From: JBGPTK01 sp963797765
GTDB lineage: Bacteria > Acidobacteriota > Terriglobia > Acidiferrales > UBA7541
Assembly: GCA_963797765.1 (NCBI GenBank)
Contig: CAWCQU010000001.1
Location: 124,001-188,000 of the forward strand
Direction: 5' to 3'
Length of the DNA stretch: 64,000 nucleotides
Part shown: piece after piece, positions 55,779 through 63,314 of the stretch
Layout: each line of letters opens with the position of its first letter
How positions within the stretch are numbered: position 1 is the stretch's first letter
Translations under genes and position numbers: made by a program
Notes under the pieces: model-generated
What the model was told of the DNA's origin: nothing
What the model saw: only the letters and a program-made list of their open reading frames with translations
Databases searched by the model: none

Positions 55779-57266
55779 CTATGCGGAAGTAGCTTTAGGC
55801 ATAGAGGATTCGGATTTCGGCTGCTTGGCTCGCGTTCCGGCGGGTCTCGCCGATGAGTATCGCAGGGTCTGCCGGCCCCAAACTGGATCGCGATCGGCAG
55901 CCAACTCGAGAGCTTTTTCCAATTCCACGCTGATCTCCTGGTAGCGGCTGGGATCTGCAACCGCAGCGAGAGTGGCGCCGGCAAGAAGGTGTGCTGGATC
56001 GCTCTTTTGGCCAGCAGCCGCCTTTCTATGGAACGCCTCGGCGGCGCCATATGCGATGGCCTCGTCAGAATCGCTCCATGTCTCGAGATGTTGGATCGTT
56101 TTCCCACCGAGAGCAACCAGCGGCGCTGTGGCGATGTAGGCGCCGACCATGGCAGCTGCGTATTGCATCTGCGACAAAGTCAGCTCCATCTCCACCGGAA
56201 TTGTGTACTGATTTTGGACTGGGAGATTGCCTTTGATCACGATGCTTTCCGCGCCGCCCGCCGCAACCTCAGCCGCCCTTAACAGCACGTCGATGTACGC
56301 TTGCCGTATTACAGGGTTCAGCAACGGGAGGGAACCAATCCCTCCGATTGCAAGATGGATACGAAGAATGTCTGAAGGATGCGTGTCCATCGTCCCGTCC
56401 GGGGCGGCAGCGGGATTCAATAACAAGGCGGGAGGTATAAGGCCATCCTCCGCTCGCAGCGCGGTGAGCCATGAAAGAAGATTCAAGGCGAACGCCGGGC
56501 CGAGGTTCAAAATTCCGTAGATGTCCGCCGCGGATTCATCTGTCCAATAGCTCCACAACATTCCCACTAGGGTTGCGGATGCTCCCCAGTAGGGAACTAG
56601 ATTGTTCAATAGAGAAAATATCCCGGCGCGGAGTTCTGGAAGAAGCCCAGGATCGGCATGAAGAACGTCATGTCCGCCTGTCTCATGGGCAAGTGCGCCC
56701 CAGAGGATCGGGTGATTTCGATAGACGGACGGCATGCTGACGACGGCGACTTCGGAACCGATAATGGAGTGGACCAGATCGCAAGGATATGTGTACAGAC
56801 CAGCTGCGCCATCATGACGAAAAGTCGCCAGAGGCGGCAGCTTCTCAGCCAGGGGAATCTGCATGCTTAATCGTTTGTCTTTGTCGAGGAATGAGCGGTA
56901 GAAGTCGGAGATCACGATCAGAAACTGCCTGAGAGGAGCGGCGATCCCGCTATCCGGCGCATGATTGTAAACAGCTCCGAGGAGAGTTTCAGCGGGGTCA
57001 TTATCTCCTAACTTCAAAGTCTCGGTCCGTACCCGCCCGAGTTTGGCTTTCAACGGGTCGGCATAGGCATCCTCGTAGACAACAGGCAGGTGGTGGAGAC
57101 CCTTCTCAAGAGCTTCGGTGAATTCCTTCAGCGAGGGTTGCTTGCCCCAGGGGACATTCGATGGACCAGTTCCCTGCAAGTTAGTGAAGCTTATCGCTCG
57201 AGCCAATCCCACGATGCCTTCCGCCGTGATCTGAAAGCCATCATGTTCACCTTGCGGAGCGGCCAT
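55779..57266 (-). CDS. Putative zinc metallopeptidase-like protein of unknown family
   Basis: 495 residues from the ATG at 57266, preceded by AGGAGG. No signal peptide. The striking site is LAHETGGHDVLH: H194, E195, H199 and H203 have one residue more than the usual HExxH spacing, and a downstream DESAADIYG (D243, E244, D248) resembles the third-ligand helix of M48-like and other gluzincin peptidases. Long helical stretches follow. It lies divergently to the borosin precursor, so it may process that peptide, or it may be unrelated. No family name can be given with confidence. Confidence 0.55.
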   Translation of the reverse strand: MAAPQGEHDGFQITAEGIVGLARAISFTNLQGTGPSNVPWGKQPSLKEFTEALEKGLHHLPVVYEDAYADPLKAKLGRVRTETLKLGDNDPAETLLGAVYNHAPDSGIAAPLRQFLIVISDFYRSFLDKDKRLSMQIPLAEKLPPLATFRHDGAAGLYTYPCDLVHSIIGSEVAVVSMPSVYRNHPILWGALAHETGGHDVLHADPGLLPELRAGIFSLLNNLVPYWGASATLVGMLWSYWTDESAADIYGILNLGPAFALNLLSWLTALRAEDGLIPPALLLNPAAAPDGTMDTHPSDILRIHLAIGGIGSLPLLNPVIRQAYIDVLLRAAEVAAGGAESIVIKGNLPVQNQYTIPVEMELTLSQMQYAAAMVGAYIATAPLVALGGKTIQHLETWSDSDEAIAYGAAEAFHRKAAAGQKSDPAHLLAGATLAAVADPSRYQEISVELEKALELAADRDPVWGRQTLRYSSARPAGTRAKQPKSESSMPKATSA

Positions 57267-57484
57267 CGAACGCCTCCTTCGGCTGAGCCCTTCGCGCCAA
57301 TTCAACGGACTTTAGGTGTGAGGTACACACGGCGCCGAGCGGGAGGAAAAGTAGCGCGAAAGCTCAGCGAATCGATGTGATTCTTACTGTTCTACAGAGC
57401 TGAGTCAAGAGTTATTCACTCCAGTAGAATTTCAGAAGCAGACAGCGCGAGGAAATATCCAGCTCTTTTTGAGTTGGATCTGCA

Positions 57485-57518
57485 GCGAAGAGGCCGGTTT
57501 TTCCTCTCGCTATTTTTT
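57485..57518 (+). terminator. Rho-independent terminator-like hairpin upstream of the borosin locus
   Basis: A GC-rich stem (57485-57493 with 57503-57510, one bulged A), a nine-base loop, then TATTTTTT. It points along the + strand, yet no + strand gene ends just before it. It may stop read-through from the left, or act as an attenuator if transcription starts upstream; the precursor start is 131 bases away. Confidence 0.5.
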
Positions 57519-57538
57519 CAGCATCGGCGATGCCGCAG

Positions 57539-57567
57539 TTGACTTCAATCCTAAAATGGTTTACTAA
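57539..57567 (+). promoter_or_regulatory. Weak promoter candidate for the borosin precursor
   Basis: TTGACT at 57539-57544, 17 bases, then TACTAA at 57562-57567. The -35 is good and the -10 is poor (3 of 6). It lies between the terminator-like hairpin and the precursor gene. The other bases of 57306-57648 show nothing else; the divergent promoter of the peptidase-like gene must also lie in this gap. Confidence 0.3.
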
Positions 57568-57648
57568 GGCACGCGGTTCGAAACATCACGACCTGGAACG
57601 GATCACATTCCTGAAATTTCCGAGCCGGCATCGGTCATGGGAGGCCTG

Positions 57649-58014
57649 ATGAGCAAAGACCTCAAGGCCTACATGGTGGGCCTTGCTATTGACCCCGAAC
57701 AGCTGAGCGATTTTATTTTGGATTCCGAGAAGGCAATGGAACGGGCCGGACTTAGCCCGGAGCATCGGGATGTTCTGCTCTCAGGCGACCAGAGCCGGAT
57801 TTTCGCTGCGCTGGCAGGTATAGCAGAAATCAAAACCAAAGAGAGCGAAGGAATCTCGAGCGGAGACTCGCCAGCAGCCTCGAGCGCGCAGCCGAATTGG
57901 GCCTCGCCTGGGGCGACCGCGTGGCAGCCGAATATGCATCCGATGCCAGCGTGGCCGTCACCGGCGGCATCTTGGTGGCTGTGGGCCTACCCTTGGACGC
58001 AGGGAAGAAAGTAG
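57649..58014 (+). CDS. Candidate split-borosin precursor peptide with Trp/Pro-rich C-terminus
   Basis: 121 residues; ATG 57649 has GGGAGG before it, and an in-frame ATG at 57637 is less likely. Residues 1-60 are a compact helical domain (LSDFILDSEKAMERAGLSPEHR, LLSGDQSRIFAAL) similar to the LigA-like/borosin-binding leader of SonA-type precursors. Residues 70-121 are unlike any folded protein: nine Pro and seven Trp (W84, W92, W102, W109, W110, W112, W116) with Ala/Ser between, ending in YPWTQGRK. This is the expected core that would be backbone N-methylated. The methyltransferase gene follows 191 bases downstream. The peptide class is inferred from this pairing. Confidence 0.75.
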   Translation: MSKDLKAYMVGLAIDPEQLSDFILDSEKAMERAGLSPEHRDVLLSGDQSRIFAALAGIAEIKTKESEGISSGDSPAASSAQPNWASPGATAWQPNMHPMPAWPSPAASWWLWAYPWTQGRK

Positions 58015-58205
58015 GCCGCGCACGCGGAGATGCAATACGCTGCATCCGTGGCCGCTCAACCGCCGGCTCTTGCGCACAGCCGATCAACAAAATGGAATCA
58101 TTTAGGTGCGATTCGCCCCCAGAAAGCGAACGTGCAACGTAGTAGTGGCCGAGTGCTTCACTGGTCAGCCGACGAATTCGCGCGGACCCGAGAGCTGAGG
58201 AATCA

Positions 58206-58976
58206 ATGAATGATGAAAAGCTGGTCGTAGTTGGAACGGGTATCCGGGTAGTGGGGCACCTCACCATGGAGGCGATTGGGTGGATCAAGAAAGCCGACAA
58301 AGTGCTTTACGTTGTCAGCGACCTGGTTGCCGAGGAAGCGATTCGGACGCTCAACCCAGCAGGGGCAGAATCGCTTGCCGGTCTCTACGCCGAAAATAAA
58401 CCGCGCGTGCAGACCTACCACGAGATGGTTGAGACCACGCTGGCCCATCTGCGGAACGGTGAAATGGTGTGCCTGGCAGTCTATGGTCACCCCGGCGTTC
58501 TGGTTTTTCCGACGCACGAAGCAATTCGACGCGCGCGCGCGGAGGGATTCAAGTGTCGAATGCTTCCCGCCATCTCCACCGAAGACTGTTTGTTCGCAGA
58601 CTTGGGAGTCGATCCCGTTACCGGTTGTCAGTCTTACGAGGCGACGGATTTTCTAATGAACACCCGCGTGATTGACCGTGCCAGTCACGTGATTCTGTGG
58701 CAAATCGGCGGCCTGGGTGACGCAACGTTCAAGCGCCACGCCTATGACATCAAAGGGATGCCGCAGTTGCTCCAAAAATTATTCAATTACTACAGCCCCT
58801 ATCACGTCGTTTATTTATACGAGGCGCCGGTATTTCCCGGCGTGGAGCCTTCGATCCGGCACACTCCGCTCTACTTGCTGCCCTATTCGGGAATTCTTCC
58901 AACATCGACGCTTTACATCCCGCCCGCGGCGCGGGCGCCGGCGGATATCACGGTCGCGCAACAAATCCAACTTTGA
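58206..58976 (+). CDS. Peptide backbone N-methyltransferase, split-borosin (SonM/OphMA-like) type
   Basis: 256 residues; ATG 58206 with GAGG six bases upstream. Tetrapyrrole-methylase (TP-methylase) fold: VVVGTGIRVVGHLTMEA at the N-terminus, YGHPGV, GISTEDCLFADLGVDP-like block (here AISTEDCLFADLGVDP), and IPPA near the end. Y61, R67, Y71 and Y93 match the Tyr/Arg residues around the active site of borosin methyltransferases such as SonM, and the spacing around them is the same. It has no fused precursor, so it would act in trans on the peptide encoded upstream. Corrin/porphyrin methylation is unlikely: no cobalamin genes are nearby. Confidence 0.8.
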   Translation: MNDEKLVVVGTGIRVVGHLTMEAIGWIKKADKVLYVVSDLVAEEAIRTLNPAGAESLAGLYAENKPRVQTYHEMVETTLAHLRNGEMVCLAVYGHPGVLVFPTHEAIRRARAEGFKCRMLPAISTEDCLFADLGVDPVTGCQSYEATDFLMNTRVIDRASHVILWQIGGLGDATFKRHAYDIKGMPQLLQKLFNYYSPYHVVYLYEAPVFPGVEPSIRHTPLYLLPYSGILPTSTLYIPPAARAPADITVAQQIQL

Positions 58977-58980
58977 GGGG

Positions 58981-61275
58981 ATGCTCCCGGAGCTTAGAAT
59001 CCCTGCACACATGCGCAAAAAGAAAAGCACCGCGCGGCGGCGTACGCCGCGAAAATCGCTCACCGTCGACCGAATCTGCGGAGAGCCCAGCCTCAGCGGA
59101 ATCGGCATCTCCCAAATCGCCTGGAGCCCGGACAGTAAGCTGGTTACTTACCTGCGTGCGGAGGGAGCGGGAAATCAGCTGTGGGCATTCGATCGAGCAA
59201 CCGCGCGCCGCGAACTTCTATTCGATTTCTCGCGGATGGCGAAAGTACCTTCGCCTAAGCTTGCACGCCGGCCGCGCGCTCGCTCTCCGATCAAGGCCGC
59301 GCCTTCGGCAGGCTCGTGGAACTATCAGTGGTCTCCAGTCGGAGACCAAATACTACTCTCGAACGGTGGCTTGCTTTTTCTCCTCACGCCAGGCACCGGC
59401 GAATTGAAACGGTTGGTTGCTGGCGACGAACCTCTGGAAGCTCCTCAGTATTCGCCCGACGGCAAATGGGTCAGTTTTTCCCGGGGATACGACCTTTCTG
59501 TCATCAACTTGGCGAGCGGCAAGACGACGGCCCTGACCGAAGGCGGTTCCGAACAGCAGCGAAACGCAACCCTGGATTCTTTGTATCCTGGAGTATTGTG
59601 CGCCGCTTACTGGTGGTCGCCGGACTCCCGTCGCATCGCATTCCTGCGATTCGACGAGCAAGGAGTGACGCAGGAACCGCTCGTTAATTATCTCTCTCGA
59701 ATTGAAACGATTAGCAGGCAGCGCTTCCCCTTGCCCGGCGCGAAAATCCCCACAGTCAAGCTCGGCGTGTTAAGCGTCACCACAGATAGCGGAGGGAAAG
59801 CGCCGGTATGGATGGAAACAAGCGGCAATGAAGATTTTTACCTGGTCCAGGTCAATTGGCTGCCCGATTCCAAGCACATCGCCGTTCAACGATTGAATCG
59901 CCAGCAGAACAAGCTTGAATTGTTCCTGAGCAATGTCGAGAAGGGTGATGCTCAGCGCATCCTCTGCGAAGAGGACCCGAAATGGCTCAATCTAAATGAC
60001 TGCCTGCACTTCTTCGCGGACGGGAAACAATTTTTATGGTCCGCGGAACGCGGAAATTTTCGGCACCTCTATGTCTACAGTCTTGCGGGAGAGGAAGTCG
60101 CACAGTTGACATCCGGCCCTTGGGCTGTCGTCCACGTGCAGAGTTTCGATGCGAAAGAGCGCACAGTTTATTTTGTTTCCTTCCGGGAGCCGTGGCTCGA
60201 TTGTCGACTTGAGCGGCTCCGGTTTCAAATGGACGCACATTCGGCGAAAATAAAAGCTGGTGAAATCGAGGATTTGACTCCCGAGGCTGGCACGCACCTA
60301 ACCAGCCTCTCGCCGGACTGTACCTGTTTCGCCGACCTCTTTTCGACGGTGTCCATTCCTCCCCGCTTGGACCTCTATCGAACGGACGGGACGCGCATCG
60401 CGGTGATCGAGCGAAATCCTGTTCCGGAGCTTTCAAAATACGGATTTTCCTCCGTCGATTTTTTCCAGATTCCCGCAGCGAAAGTGGGAAGCCTTGCACG
60501 CGATCGCGTTCCGCTCGACGCGAAAATTATCAAGCCTTGTAATTTCCAGTCGCGACGCAAGTATCCGGCATTGGTCTATGTCTACGGGGGGCCAATTCCT
60601 GACGACGAGACAGGACTCGACCGGTTTGTGGTGAACCTGTGGAGGCCTTTTCCAGACCTTTGGTTTCAGGTGATGGCTCAGAAAGGTTTTGTGATTTTTT
60701 GTTTGGATAATCGCGGATCGAATGCCTCACCGCGCGGACACGCCTTCGAAGTCCCGATCTACAAGCGTTTGGGAGAGATCGAATTAGCGGACCAACTCGA
60801 AGGAGTACGATACTTGAAATCGCTGCCCTACGTGGATCCCGCGCGCATCGGCATTTTCGGCGGGAGTTATGGCGGATTCATGACCTTGAATGCGTTGCTG
60901 AAAAAACCGGACGTGTTCAAAGCCGGCGCCGCTTACGCGCCGGTAACCAACTGGCTCGAGTACACTGCGGAGTACACCGAGCGGTACATGACCCTTCCCA
61001 GCCAGAATAAGGAAGGTTACAAGAGTTCGTCTCCAGTGAATCATGCCGGCCGGCTCCGCTCGAAGTTGCTGCTGATCCATGGGCTGGATGATACTGACGT
61101 CTACTTGGAAGACTCCATGCAGATGACGGATGCTTTGATTCAGGCCGGCGTTGAGTTTGAACTGATGCTCTATCCACGAGGATCCCACACCGATGTTTTC
61201 TTCGGGACAGGAGATAAACAATCGGTGCGAGACCTGTACAGGCGACTCACCCAGTTTTTCACTGATAATTTATGA
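58981..61275 (+). CDS. S9-family prolyl-oligopeptidase/dipeptidyl-peptidase-like enzyme
   Basis: 764 residues from the ATG at 58981, four bases after the methyltransferase stop; 59011 is an alternative. No signal peptide, only a basic N-terminus (RKKKSTARRR), so it is probably cytosolic. The first 500 residues form a beta-propeller (IAWSPDSKLVTYL, YSPDGKWVSFS). The C-terminal alpha/beta hydrolase has the nucleophile in GGSYGGFM, the Asp in HGLDDTDVYLEDS and the His in YPRGSHTDVFF. Fungal borosins are cut by an S9 prolyl oligopeptidase (OphP), and the core here is Pro-rich, so it may release or trim the peptide. General proteolysis is the alternative. Confidence 0.88.
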   Translation: MLPELRIPAHMRKKKSTARRRTPRKSLTVDRICGEPSLSGIGISQIAWSPDSKLVTYLRAEGAGNQLWAFDRATARRELLFDFSRMAKVPSPKLARRPRARSPIKAAPSAGSWNYQWSPVGDQILLSNGGLLFLLTPGTGELKRLVAGDEPLEAPQYSPDGKWVSFSRGYDLSVINLASGKTTALTEGGSEQQRNATLDSLYPGVLCAAYWWSPDSRRIAFLRFDEQGVTQEPLVNYLSRIETISRQRFPLPGAKIPTVKLGVLSVTTDSGGKAPVWMETSGNEDFYLVQVNWLPDSKHIAVQRLNRQQNKLELFLSNVEKGDAQRILCEEDPKWLNLNDCLHFFADGKQFLWSAERGNFRHLYVYSLAGEEVAQLTSGPWAVVHVQSFDAKERTVYFVSFREPWLDCRLERLRFQMDAHSAKIKAGEIEDLTPEAGTHLTSLSPDCTCFADLFSTVSIPPRLDLYRTDGTRIAVIERNPVPELSKYGFSSVDFFQIPAAKVGSLARDRVPLDAKIIKPCNFQSRRKYPALVYVYGGPIPDDETGLDRFVVNLWRPFPDLWFQVMAQKGFVIFCLDNRGSNASPRGHAFEVPIYKRLGEIELADQLEGVRYLKSLPYVDPARIGIFGGSYGGFMTLNALLKKPDVFKAGAAYAPVTNWLEYTAEYTERYMTLPSQNKEGYKSSSPVNHAGRLRSKLLLIHGLDDTDVYLEDSMQMTDALIQAGVEFELMLYPRGSHTDVFFGTGDKQSVRDLYRRLTQFFTDNL

Positions 61276-61365
61276 TCGAATGCAGGTGAGATCCGGAGAA
61301 ACGGCTGCAAGGCGCCCAGACCGTCCGTGCCGGGAAGTCTGGGTCCGAAGCGGTAGACGGAATCC

Positions 61366-61395
61366 TTGAAGCTTTCCCATTCGGGGTGCTATAGT
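61366..61395 (+). promoter_or_regulatory. Promoter candidate for the secreted protein at 61439
   Basis: TTGAAG at 61366-61371, an 18-base spacer, then TATAGT at 61390-61395 preceded by a TGC extension. It lies 44 bases before the GTG start. The S9 gene ends 90 bases upstream, so the following gene is probably transcribed on its own. Confidence 0.5.
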
Positions 61396-61438
61396 CCGCA
61401 CACTTTTTCAGGGACAACATGCGTGCGGGAGGTGATTT

Positions 61439-62038
61439 GTGAAGCTTGCGATTCTATTGACATGTCTGGGAGTTCTTGGATGCACTGCCGAAGTCGCATC
61501 AGCGCAGACTCAATTTTCTGCGATCTTGGCATGTGGAGGCCCTAAGGGCGGGCCGGCCACAAAGAAATCATTGGATCTTGGACCGGATGGGGAATCCCTC
61601 CTCATCAATCAGCAGGTCTGTACGTGGGAGAATTTCACCATCGGCGGCGTGGAAGTGAAAGAAAGCCGGATGACGGGTATCGGCATTATCGGAGAAAACA
61701 AAAAGGTATCGGGGGCAGCGGGCCATGATTGGGGGACTCTGGCGAACGGAGACCATTATTACGCTGAGTGGCAGGAAACGGCACTCAACAGCGGCAACGG
61801 TATCTCCGACTACGGAACCTGGAGGATCGTGTCAGGAACTGGCACGCTGAAGCACTTGAACGGAACGGCGGTTTACATCTGTCCGGTCCCTTCACCATCC
61901 AACGTGGCGACGCCTGTTGTGCAATTCGCCTTTGCGGCGGCAGTGGTGAAGTGCTCGATGACCGGACAGTTGGACTTGGGAAGCCCGCCTCCTACAGTCA
62001 AGCACGCGCCGCCCACGGCGAAGCCTCAGCCTCACTGA
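61439..62038 (+). CDS. Secreted protein of unknown function
   Basis: 199 residues from a GTG; GGGAGG lies upstream. Signal peptide LAILLTCLGVLGCTAEVASA; the Cys in GVLGC could make it a lipoprotein, but the cleavage at ASA is equally likely. The mature chain is beta-rich (HYYAEWQETALN, YGTWRIVSGTGTLKHLNG) with four cysteines that may pair, similar to small lipocalin/avidin-like secreted proteins. The tail is Pro-rich (PPPTVKHAPPTAKPQPH). No link to the peptide cluster can be shown. Confidence 0.65.
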   Translation: MKLAILLTCLGVLGCTAEVASAQTQFSAILACGGPKGGPATKKSLDLGPDGESLLINQQVCTWENFTIGGVEVKESRMTGIGIIGENKKVSGAAGHDWGTLANGDHYYAEWQETALNSGNGISDYGTWRIVSGTGTLKHLNGTAVYICPVPSPSNVATPVVQFAFAAAVVKCSMTGQLDLGSPPPTVKHAPPTAKPQPH

Positions 62039-62058
62039 CGGGCAATTCCTTCGCGCCC

Positions 62059-63159
62059 TCAATCCGGCGGCACGTGTGGCGTGAAATCTTCCACTTCGAA
62101 TGCGTTCGGCCGGGGCGTTCCAACCAGCAAGACATAGACCAAGGACTGCTTAATCCAATCCAGATTCAATAGACTCTGAGCCGCCGTGTCGCTGAATGCC
62201 GCGGTGGGAACCGCAGTAAGGCCTTGGTTCGCCGCTGCGAGCAAGACGTTTTGTCCGATGTGTCCGGCCTCAATCAGCACCACACGATACGCCGTCGGAT
62301 GCGGGTACTTCCACATGGAGCGTTCGAAATTGGCGACCAACAAAATAAGTGCGCCTGCATCCTCAGCCCAATATTGGCCGACCAATAATTCAGTCGGCGA
62401 AACGGCAGGGCTTGAGGTCAACAGGCCGAGTGAATTCTCGACGGCCGAGTAATGGTAGAGCCCGGAAGGAAGATCCTTCACGTTCAACGCATAAACGTAT
62501 CCCTCGTAAGGGTTCCTTCCTCCTCCGGAAGGCGCCATCTTGAGCGGGATCATGCGGGCACTCCCGGGAAAGTGCGTATCCAGGAATCCGGTGATGCCAA
62601 GGCCTGCGAAAAGACAGTCCCGCAGAGCATCCAACGAAAGTGGGGCCGGAAGAAAGGATCGGATACTCCGTCGCCGATTGAGGAGAGAAAAAAAGTTTCC
62701 TGCGATATCCGGCTTGGGCAACTTTTTAACGTATGCGCAAGATTCATTCGTCGTAAACATCGAAACCGGAGGCGCTGAAAGGGATCGCTGTCCCATCCAG
62801 GAAACGGCTTGGGCCGGGTTAAGGTAAGGCGGATCCTTCATCCCAAAGTGATAAAGGCCCGCAGTTGCGTCCCAGGACCATGCCGTTTCATATTGCACGT
62901 CAAAAGCGGCGGCAGGCGTATGTTCGACGACTAGGAAACTTTGTTCGACCAGAAAATTCAGGTGGGCCAGCATCGCCGCTGGATCCACTGCCGGGTAGAG
63001 TAAGAGGAATTGCTGGGGATCCTCCCACGCACCGGCCTTGGACAGCAAATCGATCGTGAAGCTGTCACAGACGATCGACTTCTGGGTAAGAAAGTTCTGC
63101 AGGATGGGCGTTGAGTCAACAAACTTAACGACCAGGGTTCGTGCGCGCCGCAAACGCAC
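62059..63159 (-). CDS. SagB-type (ThcOx) FMN-dependent oxidoreductase
   Basis: 366 residues from a GTG at 63159. The first 150 residues match the N-terminal part of SagB-like proteins, and the nitroreductase domain follows: LLNRRRSIRSFLPAPLSLDALRDCLFAG, PSGGGRNPYEGYVYALNV, GLYHYSAVENSLGLL, EAGHIGQNVLLAAANQGL. These enzymes oxidise azolines in RiPPs (with YcaO proteins) or act on other peptides. No YcaO gene is present. It is 1.1 kb from the S9 gene and convergent with the secreted-protein gene, so membership of the borosin locus is uncertain. Confidence 0.8.
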   Translation of the reverse strand: MRLRRARTLVVKFVDSTPILQNFLTQKSIVCDSFTIDLLSKAGAWEDPQQFLLLYPAVDPAAMLAHLNFLVEQSFLVVEHTPAAAFDVQYETAWSWDATAGLYHFGMKDPPYLNPAQAVSWMGQRSLSAPPVSMFTTNESCAYVKKLPKPDIAGNFFSLLNRRRSIRSFLPAPLSLDALRDCLFAGLGITGFLDTHFPGSARMIPLKMAPSGGGRNPYEGYVYALNVKDLPSGLYHYSAVENSLGLLTSSPAVSPTELLVGQYWAEDAGALILLVANFERSMWKYPHPTAYRVVLIEAGHIGQNVLLAAANQGLTAVPTAAFSDTAAQSLLNLDWIKQSLVYVLLVGTPRPNAFEVEDFTPHVPPD

Positions 63160-63314
63160 TGTCCACCCCCTCGGCTATAAAAATTTCGATGCGCACTCGA
63201 CCCTTCGATGTTTCACGAGCGGGTAGTTTCAAACCATAAACTCGGCGACAGAATTGACGGGCAGCTAAAGGCCCACGTGAAGCTTCTCACCCGAGGCATT
63301 CCAAGCCCGTATCT

